A DNA stretch of 64,000 nt, taken from NCBI RefSeq assembly GCF_900170025.1, contig NZ_FWEX01000006.1, positions 1,387,089-1,451,088 on the forward strand. Direction: 5' to 3'. The notes beneath the pieces are model-generated. The model saw only the letters and a program-made list of their open reading frames with translations, did no database searches and was not told the DNA's origin. The stretch's first letter is position 1. Each line of letters opens with the position of its first letter. Positions 51,440-60,743 of the stretch are shown here, one piece after another. The position numbers were made by a program, and so were the translations under genes. This stretch comes from Nitrospira sp. ND1 (GTDB lineage: Bacteria; Nitrospirota; Nitrospiria; Nitrospirales; Nitrospiraceae).

Positions 51440-52615
51440 CTATGGGCTTGAGTTGAGGTGAGCAACCAACCAGGCATGACACCGGGGTACGGCAGCCATC
51501 GTCGGTTGTTCGATCAGGCGAAACGTGGCAAAACACAGCAGAATGAGAACGGGCACGAGGCCTAGCACAATGGACCAATGTTCAGCGGCCGAGAGAGTTG
51601 ACGCCCATTCGCCAAGTACCAACCGATAGGCGGCAAACAACAACAGGCTATGCAGTAGGTACAGACTGTACCCCATTTCGCTCAACAGGACAGACGTCGG
51701 CCATTCAAGAATGCCGTAGATTGAGTTCCCACAGGCGATAATCGTGAACGCGCCGGTCAGTAGCATCAACGCGGGAAATGTATAAGCCGTCGGAAAGAGC
51801 CACATAGTTATCCCAAGACAAGCGACCACGACCAACCCCCAGACTCGATGGGCGAGCCTCGTACGTATGGCATCAACACGCGCCAGGCTCGCAGCCGCGA
51901 TCCCTCCACCGAACGCATACAACACAGGGCCCCGAACGTCCGGCATCACCGTCGTAAGCGTCACAACTGCCGCGGCACTGAACAGCAGCCATGAGGTCGG
52001 CGTCGCCGCGCGAAGGCACCATGAGCCGAGGGGAAGGCATGCATAAAATAACCATTCATACGGCAGAGACCACACGGCGCCGGCCAAGGGAATCGTTTCG
52101 GCAAAACCATTGACAGGGGTAATCCCAGGAATCGTAAATGTGAGCCAGCTCGCCATGTGCAGCGCAAAGGAGGCCATCGACTCCTGCAATCGAAATCCGG
52201 CACGATAGAGCGCGATACTCACCACACCGATCACTACCAATAGATACAGCGGCACCAATCGAAATACCCGGGAAAGGTACAGTCGCGACCAATCGACCGG
52301 TTGCACTCGCCCATCGAGTAGCTTGGACCAAAAGAGAAAGGCGGTAATCATGAAAAAGAGGGTCACGCTGCTCTGTCCCAAGTGCGTGTAAAAATTAGAC
52401 GGAGGGACATCCCACGTGCCGGAGCGCAGATAGAAATACCAGATGGAAGAATGGCTGAGAAACACCGCGAACGCCAGATATCCCCGGAGTCCATCTATAC
52501 ACGAATATCGGGCTGCCGATGTGGCACGAAGATGGCCGATGTCCGGAAGAAGTGTGGCAGTACCCACTGCAAGCAAGAGCGCGGCAACAGCAGGCCACAG
52601 GCTGGTAGCATCCAT
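51440..52615 (-). CDS. Acyltransferase-3 family membrane protein (OafA/YrhL-like)
   Basis: 391 residues with about ten transmembrane helices. The conserved opening IDGLRGYLAFAVFLSHS carries the RGxxA...H motif expected of O-acetyl transferases. A later FTIPGITPVNGFAETIPLAG and YGILEWPTSVLLSEMGYSLYLLHS match the family. No SGNH domain follows. It probably modifies a surface polysaccharide; the nearest partner is the Wzm/Wzt exporter 2.5 kb away. Two small lipoprotein/DUF genes separate them. Confidence 0.85.
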   Translation of the reverse strand: MDATSLWPAVAALLLAVGTATLLPDIGHLRATSAARYSCIDGLRGYLAFAVFLSHSSIWYFYLRSGTWDVPPSNFYTHLGQSSVTLFFMITAFLFWSKLLDGRVQPVDWSRLYLSRVFRLVPLYLLVVIGVVSIALYRAGFRLQESMASFALHMASWLTFTIPGITPVNGFAETIPLAGAVWSLPYEWLFYACLPLGSWCLRAATPTSWLLFSAAAVVTLTTVMPDVRGPVLYAFGGGIAAASLARVDAIRTRLAHRVWGLVVVACLGITMWLFPTAYTFPALMLLTGAFTIIACGNSIYGILEWPTSVLLSEMGYSLYLLHSLLLFAAYRLVLGEWASTLSAAEHWSIVLGLVPVLILLCFATFRLIEQPTMAAVPRCHAWLVAHLNSSP

Positions 52616-52884
52616 GTCTTGGATGAGACCATAGGAGCTCGCATTTGTCTAAGCTTTCCCGCAACCTGACCGGTGCATGTCTTACGCGTACGGAAGTCCG
52701 GCTCCCAGCCCCTCGCCCACCCACCAACCGGACATCACGCCTCTTCCCGTAGCGCTCCGTTGATTGCCGGACTGATCCTGCGGTACCCTAGCCCCTGACT
52801 GATCCAGGGTTGACGGCTGACAGCCGCTCACCGATTGCACACAGCTGAGCGCTGGCGCTCAGGTCAACAAAGGAGTTCCCGCGT

Positions 52885-54060
52885 ATGGCCGGTTTCCCGA
52901 TCGAAGTCGCAACCCGCATCAAGACGTTGCCTCCCTATTTGTTCGCAGCCATCGACAAGATGAAACAGGAGGCCCTCGCTCGGGGAGTCGATATCATCAA
53001 CCTCGGTATCGGTGATCCCGATCTCCCCACGCCCACGCCGATCATCGAGAGCCTGGCCCAAGCCGCCAAAAACCCGAAACATCATCAATATCCCTCGTAT
53101 GAAGGCATGTTTTCGTTTCGTACGGCCGTCGCGGATTGGTACAAGCGACGCTTCAATGTGGCGCTCGATCCCGCGGATGAGGTGCTGACCCTGATCGGAT
53201 CGAAGGAAGGCATCGGCCACGTCCATCTGGCGTTTATCGATCCCGGAGACATCGTCCTCGTCCCCAGCCCCGGGTATCCGGTCTATCCGGTGGGAACAAC
53301 CTTTTGCGGCGGCGTCTCCCACACCATGCCGTTGACAAAGGCCAACGGCTTCCTGCCCGACCTCAACGCCATCCCGAAAGAGGTGGCGAAGAAAGCGAAG
53401 CTGATGTGGCTGAATTCACCCAATAATCCCACCTCGGTCATCATGAGCAAGGACTACTTCAAGCGCGTGGTGGAATTTGCCCAGGAGAATCAGGTGATCG
53501 TCTGCCACGATGCCGCCTACTCGGAGATTTACTACGACGGCAAACGTCCCGCGAGTTTTCTCGAAGTGGACGGGGCGAAGGATGTCGGTGTGGAATTCCA
53601 CTCGCTTTCCAAGACCTATAACATGACCGGCTGGCGGATCGGATTCGCCGTCGGGAACAAAGGCGTGTTGGCCGGACTGGGCCGCGTGAAAAGCCAGTTG
53701 GACTCAGGCGTATTCGAGGCTGTGCAAGCAGCGGGAATCACCGCGCTCGGGTTGGACCATTCGGTCACCGATGGACTGCGAAAGATTTATCAGGAACGGC
53801 GCGATACCCTCGTGCCCGGGTTGAAGAAGCTCGGCCTGGAAGTCGATCCGCCTCCAGCGGCCTTCTACATCTGGGTGACGGTTCCCAAAGGTTATACCTC
53901 CGCCTCTTTCACAGCCCATCTCCTGGAGAAGGCCGGTATCGTCACGACACCTGGGAACGGGTTCGGTGCCCCGGGCGAAGGCTACATTCGCATGACGGTG
54001 TGCACGACGAAGGAACGACTGGCGGAAGCAGTCGAACGAATCAAGAAAGCCGGATTCTAA
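52885..54060 (+). CDS. dapL: LL-diaminopimelate aminotransferase
   Basis: 391 residues, fold-type I PLP enzyme. The lysine that binds PLP lies in HSLSKTYNMTGWRIGF. Other markers are INLGIGDPDLPTP, YPSYEGMFSFRTAVADWY, LNSPNNPTS and HDAAYSEIYYDGKRPASFLE. DapL converts tetrahydrodipicolinate straight to LL-diaminopimelate in the short DAP route used by plants, Chlamydia, Nitrospira and some others. AlaT- or AspC-like aminotransferases are the main alternative, but the overall pattern (LEVDGAKDVGVEFHS) fits DapL. It is followed by a perfect hairpin and then folK-panC. Confidence 0.85.
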   Translation: MAGFPIEVATRIKTLPPYLFAAIDKMKQEALARGVDIINLGIGDPDLPTPTPIIESLAQAAKNPKHHQYPSYEGMFSFRTAVADWYKRRFNVALDPADEVLTLIGSKEGIGHVHLAFIDPGDIVLVPSPGYPVYPVGTTFCGGVSHTMPLTKANGFLPDLNAIPKEVAKKAKLMWLNSPNNPTSVIMSKDYFKRVVEFAQENQVIVCHDAAYSEIYYDGKRPASFLEVDGAKDVGVEFHSLSKTYNMTGWRIGFAVGNKGVLAGLGRVKSQLDSGVFEAVQAAGITALGLDHSVTDGLRKIYQERRDTLVPGLKKLGLEVDPPPAAFYIWVTVPKGYTSASFTAHLLEKAGIVTTPGNGFGAPGEGYIRMTVCTTKERLAEAVERIKKAGF

Positions 54061-54072
54061 GGCAAGCGTGAC

Positions 54073-54102
54073 GGCCCCTCTTCCATTCTAAGAAGAGGGG
54101 CC
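54073..54102 (+). terminator. Hairpin downstream of dapL
   Basis: GGCCCCTCTTC (54073-54083) and GAAGAGGGGCC (54092-54102) form a perfect 11-base stem with an 8-base loop, starting 13 bases after the dapL stop. No T tract follows, so termination is probable but not certain. Confidence 0.65.
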
Positions 54103-54147
54103 CGATACGAATATCCTCATGTGCCATTGAGCCCTGTCAGGACCACG

Positions 54148-54711
54148 ATGGCCACAGCATTCATCGGTTTCGGCTCTAACCTGGGAAACCGGATCGACTT
54201 TTGTGATCGGGCCGTGACACTGCTCGGCCTGCTCCCACATTCACGGCTGGAGGCGGTGTCATCGCTCTACGAAACCGAACCGCTCGAGGATGGGGCCGCC
54301 CCCGGCCCCTCCTGGTTCCTCAACGGTGTGGTACAGATCGAAACGAACATCGCCCCGAAGAGTCTGCTGGAAATCTGCCGTGAGATCGAGCGGGCGCTAG
54401 GGCGCGATCAAGACAACCGCAAGGGGCCTCGCACCCTGGATCTCGACGTACTGTTGTATGATGACTGCATTCTCGCCGAGCCGGCCCTGACCGTCCCGCA
54501 TCCCCGCCTGCATCAACGACGATTTGTGCTCACCCCGTTGGTCGAACTCGATCCCGAGCGACGACATCCGGTGCTCGGACAAAACCTGCGCGATCTCTTA
54601 TCGCAACTCACTGATCCATCGATCGTTCGCCTGCTCGAGCCCCAACCGAACTCCCGCTATGGATCACGTCCAACCTGCAGCGCACCCCCAACAGCAGGGC
54701 CACAAGCGTGA
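54148..54711 (+). CDS. folK: 2-amino-4-hydroxy-6-hydroxymethyldihydropteridine pyrophosphokinase
   Basis: 187 residues from ATG 54148, preferred over GTG 54121 since MATAFIGFGSNLGNR is the normal start. HPPK transfers pyrophosphate from ATP to the pterin in folate synthesis. Motifs GFGSNLGNR, LYETEPL, WFLNGVVQIET and RDQDNRKGPRTLDLDVLLYD are present. It overlaps panC by 4 bases (GTGA). Confidence 0.93.
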   Translation: MATAFIGFGSNLGNRIDFCDRAVTLLGLLPHSRLEAVSSLYETEPLEDGAAPGPSWFLNGVVQIETNIAPKSLLEICREIERALGRDQDNRKGPRTLDLDVLLYDDCILAEPALTVPHPRLHQRRFVLTPLVELDPERRHPVLGQNLRDLLSQLTDPSIVRLLEPQPNSRYGSRPTCSAPPTAGPQA

Positions 54712-55565
54712 AGATCATTCGCGCGACGCCGGCCATGGCCGACTGGAGCCGCCGACTCCATCGAGAAGGCATCACGATCGGGTTCGTGCCGACGATGGGA
54801 GCCTTACACGAAGGGCACCGCGCCTTGATCCGTGCCGCCCGACTGGCCTGCGACGCTGTTGTGGTGAGCATCTTTGTGAACCCGACACAATTCGGGCCGA
54901 CGGAAGACCTTTCGAAATATCCACGCCAGCTTCGACGTGATCAAGCACTGTGCCGAAAGGAAGGTGTGGATGTCATTTTTGCCCCCACCGTCAGGACGAT
55001 GTATCCGACCGGCGCTCAAACGGTTGTGACTGTCCCGGGGATAGCCCGGCGCTGGGAAGGGGAAGCGCGACCGCACCATTTTCAAGGCGTGGCGACAGTC
55101 GTCACTAAGTTGCTGTCCCTGGTCCGGCCCGACAAGACGTGGTTCGGACAAAAAGACTATCAGCAAGCCGCCCTGGTGCAACAACTCGTGAAGGATCTCA
55201 ACTTGCCCGGGCTTCCCATTGTCCATCCGATCGTGCGGGAGGCCGACGGGCTGGCGCTCAGTTCACGCAATGTCTACCTGTCGAGTTCAGAGCGGCAGGC
55301 GGCGCCTGTGCTCTCTCGCGCACTCCAGGCCGGCGTAGCGGCGATTCGTGCCGGAGAACGGAATGGAACGCGTATCCGGCGCCACATGCTGCGCGTGGTC
55401 GCGACAGAGCCGCTCGCAACTGTGGAGTACCTTGCAGTTTGTGATCCTGCGACTCTCGAGCCGCTTTCTCTGCTCAAGCGCCAGGCTGTCCTACTCGGGG
55501 CCATCCGCATCGGGACGGTACGCCTCCTTGACAATGTGCTGACGTCATTCCGCCGCAAGCCCTAA
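54708..55565 (+). CDS. panC: Pantothenate synthetase
   Basis: 285 residues from GTG 54708, overlapping the folK stop. PanC joins pantoate and beta-alanine using ATP. The HIGH-type signature is PTMGALHEGH. SIFVNPTQFGPTEDLSKYPR, KTWFGQKDYQQAALVQQLV and READGLALSSRNVYLSS are intact. Length is normal. No panB or panD is next to it. Confidence 0.95.
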   Translation: MKIIRATPAMADWSRRLHREGITIGFVPTMGALHEGHRALIRAARLACDAVVVSIFVNPTQFGPTEDLSKYPRQLRRDQALCRKEGVDVIFAPTVRTMYPTGAQTVVTVPGIARRWEGEARPHHFQGVATVVTKLLSLVRPDKTWFGQKDYQQAALVQQLVKDLNLPGLPIVHPIVREADGLALSSRNVYLSSSERQAAPVLSRALQAGVAAIRAGERNGTRIRRHMLRVVATEPLATVEYLAVCDPATLEPLSLLKRQAVLLGAIRIGTVRLLDNVLTSFRRKP

Positions 55566-55650
55566 CATCGAAGCTTCACGCGCAATCGCGACCCGACGCC
55601 GGAAGGAGGCGGGAGTCAGGCGAATGCCACGAAGTTGAACCGTGTGGTTG

Positions 55651-56160
55651 TTATGCGCTGACGCGGGGAGGCGCTTGTTGATGCGCGAGGAGTTCGAGGA
55701 CCAGCTGACCCATACGCTGCTTGTCATCAGGTTCAAACTCCAGGAACTTCACCCCGATCGACAGCGGCTGGATGGAGCAAATCATAGCGGCGTCGACTTT
55801 GATATCGGGCTGTCCGGCAGGAGCATGCACGATCAGTTTCACGAACGTACCCCGCGGGAGCGAGGAGGATGCTTGCAACGTACAGCCGCCCATTGAGATA
55901 TCGGTGATCACCCCCCCGACTGCCGGCTGGTCCAGGATCAGCGACGCGGAAAAGTTCGCCCGCAGCCGGCGGTACTCACGCCGATCAAACTCTTGGGAGG
56001 TCTGCCGGTTACCCGGCCGGCGGGCCTGAAAGCGAGCCGTGCAGAGCTGGCAACGAACTTGAAAGATGGACAAGCGGTTCAGTGTCTTCTCCATCAAATT
56101 CGTCCCGGATGTCACTCTGACACAGGGCGTGCCGCACGCCGGACAATACAGTTCTTTCAT
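55651..56160 (-). CDS. Zinc-ribbon PilZ-domain protein
   Basis: 169 residues from ATG 56160; the open frame continues upstream to 56235 but that part overlaps the mazG gene and lacks features. The N terminus has a CPACGTPC ... VRCQLC zinc ribbon. A PilZ domain follows, with FDRREYRRLRANFSASL (arginine-rich entry expected to contact c-di-GMP) and the ITDISMGGCTLQASSSLP strand that forms the second motif (D/N-x-S-x-x-G). It is probably a c-di-GMP receptor. It is the last gene of a - strand operon with mazG-like and rmuC. Confidence 0.8.
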   Translation of the reverse strand: MKELYCPACGTPCVRVTSGTNLMEKTLNRLSIFQVRCQLCTARFQARRPGNRQTSQEFDRREYRRLRANFSASLILDQPAVGGVITDISMGGCTLQASSSLPRGTFVKLIVHAPAGQPDIKVDAAMICSIQPLSIGVKFLEFEPDDKQRMGQLVLELLAHQQAPPRVSA

Positions 56161-56161
56161 G

Positions 56162-56590
56162 CTACGACTCTGACTCCTGCATTCTTGTGTCCACTTGCGA
56201 TCGGCCCGCCAAACTCCCGGAGGATTGCGCCGCAAGCAGCGGTTCCACCTGGGCCGGAGAATAGGTCGGCGGTTTTACCCACTTGCCATCGGCTCGCTTG
56301 TAGCCACCCACTTTGCTCAAATTCGACCGATGCACCTCACGAAACACCGGATCCATATCCAATCCATAGGACACGGCTGTGCCATAGACCACATACAACA
56401 GATCGGCCAGCTCCTTCGCCACCCCGGGGAGATCCTGGGCGACCATGGCCTCCTGCAGCTCTTCGAACTCTTCTTGAATCAGCCGCACCCGAAGCTGTCG
56501 GGTCGCTTCTTCCGGAAGAGAAGGCCGGTCGCTGACGGCTATATCGAACTTGCGGTGAAACTCTTCCACCATCGCCTGCGGATCCATCAT
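56162..56590 (-). CDS. MazG/HisE-like nucleotide pyrophosphohydrolase
   Basis: 142 residues of the PRA-PH/MazG superfamily. The metal-binding helices read [14 protein letters not shown] and [16 protein letters not shown], giving the EExxE and E(L)xD patterns. [17 protein letters not shown] at the C terminus is typical of the phage/archaeal-type single-domain group. It should hydrolyse a nucleoside triphosphate or phosphoribosyl-ATP-like compound; the substrate is not known. It overlaps rmuC by 4 bases and ends one base before the PilZ start. Confidence 0.85.
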   Translation of the reverse strand: MMDPQAMVEEFHRKFDIAVSDRPSLPEEATRQLRVRLIQEEFEELQEAMVAQDLPGVAKELADLLYVVYGTAVSYGLDMDPVFREVHRSNLSKVGGYKRADGKWVKPPTYSPAQVEPLLAAQSSGSLAGRSQVDTRMQESES

Positions 56591-58002
56591 CCTAACGTCC
56601 CTCTACTCTCTGCCGCAAACGCAACTCCCGTCCTTGGTTCGATGCCGGAGGCTTCCAGCAACGCAATGTCTTTATCAGATGATATCCCGAGGTCTTTGAA
56701 TTTTCTAGCCGCCGGCAGCACCCGCGATTCCAAAGATCCGACTGCCTTATTATATGCACCCACGCTTTTGCCAAGCGCTTGGCCAATCTCGTTCAGATGA
56801 TCGGTCAAGACGGCCATCCGTTCGTACAATTCCTTCCCCAGTCGTCCCGCCTGCTCGGCATGTTCGTTCAACCGTTCCTGTTTCCAGCCATAGGCCACGG
56901 CGCGCAAGAGCGCCATCAGCGTCGTCGGCGTCGCAAGCACGACCCCTTGCGCAAACCCGTCTTCGATCAGCGTCGGATCCTGCTCCAACGCCGCACCGAG
57001 AAACTGCTCCCCCGGCAGAAAAAGGACGACGAATTCAGGCGTCTGTCCGAACTGCGTCCAGTAGGCCTTGAGACTGAGCGCGTCCATCCTGGCCCGCACC
57101 TGACCGGCATGGCGGAGCAGATGCGCTTGACGCTGCCGGTCATCCTCCGCCTCATAGGCATCGAGGTAGGCGGCTAAGACCGTTTTGGCATCCACCACGA
57201 TCTGCCTGCCCCCCGGCAGGTACACGACCATGTCCGGACGAATGAGCCCTTCCAAGGACCCGATCGTATCCTGCTCCACAAAGTCGCAATGGGCCACCAT
57301 CCCCGCAAGTTCAGCGACGCGACGCAGCGTCATCTCACCCCATCGCCCACGCACGGACGGAGCCCGCAAGGCCTTCACCAGATTGCCGGTTTCCTGTTGG
57401 AGCCGCTGGTGCGATTCAGCCATGAATCTCAACTGCTGGTCGAGTCCTCCATATTCCCGCTGCCGAACCTGTTCAGCCTGCTGCAGCTGTTCTTGATATC
57501 GCTGGAGCGATTCCTCCAAGGGCTTGACCAGTTCGCCGATGGCTTGCTGCCGCTGCGACAACTCGCCTTTGGCCTCTGCCTGCAAGGTGGCAAACGACGT
57601 GCGCGCGAGGTCTAAAAACGCCTCATTGTTCTGCTTCAGTGCCTGGCCAGACAGGGCCTCGAATGAGTCGTGGAGTTCTTGCCGTGCCTGCGCCAGCAGC
57701 GCCTTCTGGTCCTCCAAACTGCGGGCGACCTCTTCTATGCGGGTTTCGGCTTTGGTCCGGCCCTGCTGCGACTCGGCGAGCGCGTCGCGCAACTGCCCCA
57801 TCTCCGACTGCTGATCATCCACTCGCTGCTGCAGCGAAGCCGCCACAGCATCGGCGCGCTGCGCGCGCTCTCCGCTCTCAAGCAACCGGGCATGGTGGCG
57901 TGATTGGACACGAACGGTCACCCACCATCCGGCCACCAGAACGCCCACGGCGAGACCAACGGCGGTGCCGACCAAAAACGTTGGGGAAGTGAGGTCGATC
58001 AT
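56587..58002 (-). CDS. rmuC: DNA recombination protein RmuC
   Basis: 471 residues. One N-terminal transmembrane helix ([20 protein letters not shown]) is followed by a long coiled coil (about 35-200). The conserved nuclease-like core then has [41 protein letters not shown] and [16 protein letters not shown]. RmuC limits DNA inversions at short repeats in E. coli by an unknown mechanism. Full length. It heads the rmuC-mazG-pilZ operon. Confidence 0.92.
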   Translation of the reverse strand: MIDLTSPTFLVGTAVGLAVGVLVAGWWVTVRVQSRHHARLLESGERAQRADAVAASLQQRVDDQQSEMGQLRDALAESQQGRTKAETRIEEVARSLEDQKALLAQARQELHDSFEALSGQALKQNNEAFLDLARTSFATLQAEAKGELSQRQQAIGELVKPLEESLQRYQEQLQQAEQVRQREYGGLDQQLRFMAESHQRLQQETGNLVKALRAPSVRGRWGEMTLRRVAELAGMVAHCDFVEQDTIGSLEGLIRPDMVVYLPGGRQIVVDAKTVLAAYLDAYEAEDDRQRQAHLLRHAGQVRARMDALSLKAYWTQFGQTPEFVVLFLPGEQFLGAALEQDPTLIEDGFAQGVVLATPTTLMALLRAVAYGWKQERLNEHAEQAGRLGKELYERMAVLTDHLNEIGQALGKSVGAYNKAVGSLESRVLPAARKFKDLGISSDKDIALLEASGIEPRTGVAFAAESRGTLG

Positions 58003-58097
58003 GGCGCTTCCCTACGAATGCACCGACTGACTGGAAATCCATTCACCTAACTGTTGTAGGGAAATCGCGTAGAGGGTACGAGAATCCAGGAGAAACG

Positions 58098-60728
58098 TCA
58101 AGAGACCAATCGACTGATGCGGCCTGTGGAACTTGCGATTTCGACCTGTTCATTTTCGCGCAATAGACTGGTGGCATAGGGCACATTGACCAGGACCGGA
58201 AGGCCGTATTCACGAGCGATGATCGCCCCGTGCGAGAGCGTCCCTCCCATTTCGGCGATGAGACCGGCCGCCATTCCGAATAAAGGGGCCATACCGGGAT
58301 CGATCACCGGAACAACGAGGATGTCTCCCGCCCGCACCCGTGGCCAATCCGCGGTCGACCGAACAAGTCGGACCGGTCCTTTGGCAACCCCGGCACTGAT
58401 GGCAATACCCCGTAACACGCCTCCCTGCCCCTGATCGCTTGACTGCGCCCCCTGCTCGACGACCGCCTCCCAATCCCGAATCGTGTCGGGCACCTGCAGG
58501 GCCTCATACTGAAGCCGTTCCTCGCGGCGCCGACGCACGAGGCTCTGCCAATCACGACTTGCGCCATCAGTCAGTGCGATGCGTTCATCCAGCGTGAGAT
58601 AAAACACATCTTCCCGCACGGCGAAGCTTCCACGTTCCACCATCCGCTCACCGAGCCGAAGCAACAGATGGCGGGCTGCTGTGGAGTAATACATCAGGTG
58701 ATGGCGATTCTCCTCTCGCAAGGCACAGAAGCGACTGAGCCTCCGATACCACCAACGGAACACGAGCCAACGATGGCGTCGCCACCCGAATCGCCGGGCG
58801 ATCTCACTGAGCGCCTGTTCGCGTCGCTGAGCCTGGCGGGAAAGAACTTCTTGGGGTGGCGCCGTCACGCCGGCGCGCACCTGTGCCCGCAACAGGGCCA
58901 ACACGGCATCGGGCTGATCTGCAATTCGTGGGGACATGATATCGGACTCTCCGACTGCACGATGCCCGTACTCGGCTAAGTACTGATCAAACAGCCGCAG
59001 GAACTCCGTCCCCTGAATCGCGTCCCGATAACCACACGCCGCCCGCTCCTCCGAGAAAAACCAGTGTCGAACCGTTTCTTCTTGCTGTGCAGCTACGACA
59101 AGCTCAGCCAGCCGGACAATTTGGGAGGCACTGATGACGGTCCCCTGTCCCTGCAATGCCCCATTGAGCAACTCTCGCCAGTCTGAACCAAGCCAGCCCG
59201 GAAGCACCGTGCCCATAGCCTGAAGACTCTGCGCCACTCCACCCGCGATTGCGAAGGTCACCTCATGATCGTCGAGCCACCGCCCTATGCTGTCGAGAAT
59301 TGCGGCCAATTCCTGCACCGACAGATTTTGGATGCGATCATAGCGGTAGCGTTGCGCCATGGCCTTCATGGCAGAAAAATTCTTCGGCCCCTGCTTCGCG
59401 GCCTTACGCCACTCCCGCAGCATACCGACTCCGGCACGAAGAAGCGCGAGCGCCCCGAGAGGCCGTACCGACGGGGTAAACATCAGGGGCTCACCACCCA
59501 TCTGTTCGGTTAAGAACGCCGGATTCCCATGAAGCTGCATGACCAAGGTGTAAAACAGAGTCACGTTGAGATAGGGACGTCCATGGAACACACGAACCGA
59601 CGAGAGCCCTTCGGGGACCGTGCAACCGAGTCGGCGATAGGGGGTGATGATGTAGGCATCCATGAATCGCTCGAGAAACGACAGCCCTAACGGGCTGGGC
59701 AATTCCGGCAAGGTTTCTTTGAAATTAGCCCGCGTCCACTCACATTCGTCATTGGTCAGAGAGGGCCACGGTCGAACGGCGGTAATCGGACGGGCCTGCA
59801 CGATCCAGAGTCGCTCCACATCCAACACCCATTCGAGATCGACCGGTTGACGAAACGCGACTTCAATGCGCTTCGACAACCGTGCGAGCTCGAACAGCTG
59901 CTTGTCTGTCAGGCAGGCCTGCCGTTGTTCCGGTTCGGGAATCGACTTTTCCCGCACACCTCCAGGGGTGGCGGTCAGCTTATTCCGTTTCCAGGCAAGC
60001 ATGCGTCGTCGTACGCGGAACGGCCGATGATCGTCATCGTATACCTCCACCACATACTGATCCGGCGTCACCACTCCATTGACCAGGGAAGAAGCCAATC
60101 CTGGCACGGCATCAATCGACACCTGAGAGGTTCGACCCGTGACGGGGTGAATAGAGTATGCGACGCCTGCTGCCTGTGCGCTCAGCATGGGTTGAATGAC
60201 GACTGCCATGGCGGGACAAGGCCGGTCGGCACCGGAACGAAGAAAATACCGAAACACCCGCTCGTCCCATAACGAAATCCAACAGTCACGGATAGATTGC
60301 AGCACGGCCGCCAGGGGCACGCCCAGGGTCGTGCGATACAGACCGGCAGCGCTCATATCCGCAGCATCTTCATTCGTGGCGGAGGACCGGACGGCCCAGC
60401 GTGTCGAGGAATCCCCGGCCAGCCCTGTCAGTCGTGTTTCCAGGTCGGCCGGGAATCCTGTCGGCCAGGGCTGCTCCAGCAAGAGCCGCTGAATTCGTGC
60501 CAGCTCCTGTGCCCGTTGTCCTTCAGACAAGTGGGGTAGCTTCGTCCAGAGTGCCACCGCATCGACACCAGCCTGATCCAGGCCGTGTTGATAGACTGCA
60601 GTCGTCACACACAGCCCCTTCGGCACAGGAAGGCCAGCAGTGAGTACCTTCGCCAGGCCTGCAGCCTTGCCGCCGACAAGAAAGGGAGCACAGCTCTCAT
60701 ACAGAGAGAGGAGGAACGGATCAGCCAT
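58098..60728 (-). CDS. PEP-utilising phosphotransferase, rifampin-phosphotransferase-like
   Basis: 876 residues. The N-terminal third (1-310) is the PPDK/PEP-synthase ATP-grasp domain (LVGGKAAGLAKVLTAGLPVP, WAVRSSATNEDAADMSAAG, VYSIHPVTG-type AYSIHPVTG). The C-terminal mobile domain carries the phospho-accepting H833 in GGTLSHGAIIAREYG. The middle region of about 450 residues is not the pyruvate TIM barrel of PEP synthase and shows no known motif. This three-part layout and length match rifampin phosphotransferase (ATP domain, substrate domain, His domain). The substrate is unknown: it may be an antibiotic or a cell metabolite. It is followed upstream by glycerate 2-kinase in the same orientation. 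Confidence 0.75.
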   Translation of the reverse strand: MADPFLLSLYESCAPFLVGGKAAGLAKVLTAGLPVPKGLCVTTAVYQHGLDQAGVDAVALWTKLPHLSEGQRAQELARIQRLLLEQPWPTGFPADLETRLTGLAGDSSTRWAVRSSATNEDAADMSAAGLYRTTLGVPLAAVLQSIRDCWISLWDERVFRYFLRSGADRPCPAMAVVIQPMLSAQAAGVAYSIHPVTGRTSQVSIDAVPGLASSLVNGVVTPDQYVVEVYDDDHRPFRVRRRMLAWKRNKLTATPGGVREKSIPEPEQRQACLTDKQLFELARLSKRIEVAFRQPVDLEWVLDVERLWIVQARPITAVRPWPSLTNDECEWTRANFKETLPELPSPLGLSFLERFMDAYIITPYRRLGCTVPEGLSSVRVFHGRPYLNVTLFYTLVMQLHGNPAFLTEQMGGEPLMFTPSVRPLGALALLRAGVGMLREWRKAAKQGPKNFSAMKAMAQRYRYDRIQNLSVQELAAILDSIGRWLDDHEVTFAIAGGVAQSLQAMGTVLPGWLGSDWRELLNGALQGQGTVISASQIVRLAELVVAAQQEETVRHWFFSEERAACGYRDAIQGTEFLRLFDQYLAEYGHRAVGESDIMSPRIADQPDAVLALLRAQVRAGVTAPPQEVLSRQAQRREQALSEIARRFGWRRHRWLVFRWWYRRLSRFCALREENRHHLMYYSTAARHLLLRLGERMVERGSFAVREDVFYLTLDERIALTDGASRDWQSLVRRRREERLQYEALQVPDTIRDWEAVVEQGAQSSDQGQGGVLRGIAISAGVAKGPVRLVRSTADWPRVRAGDILVVPVIDPGMAPLFGMAAGLIAEMGGTLSHGAIIAREYGLPVLVNVPYATSLLRENEQVEIASSTGRISRLVS

Positions 60729-60743
60729 AGAGGGGGATACTAG

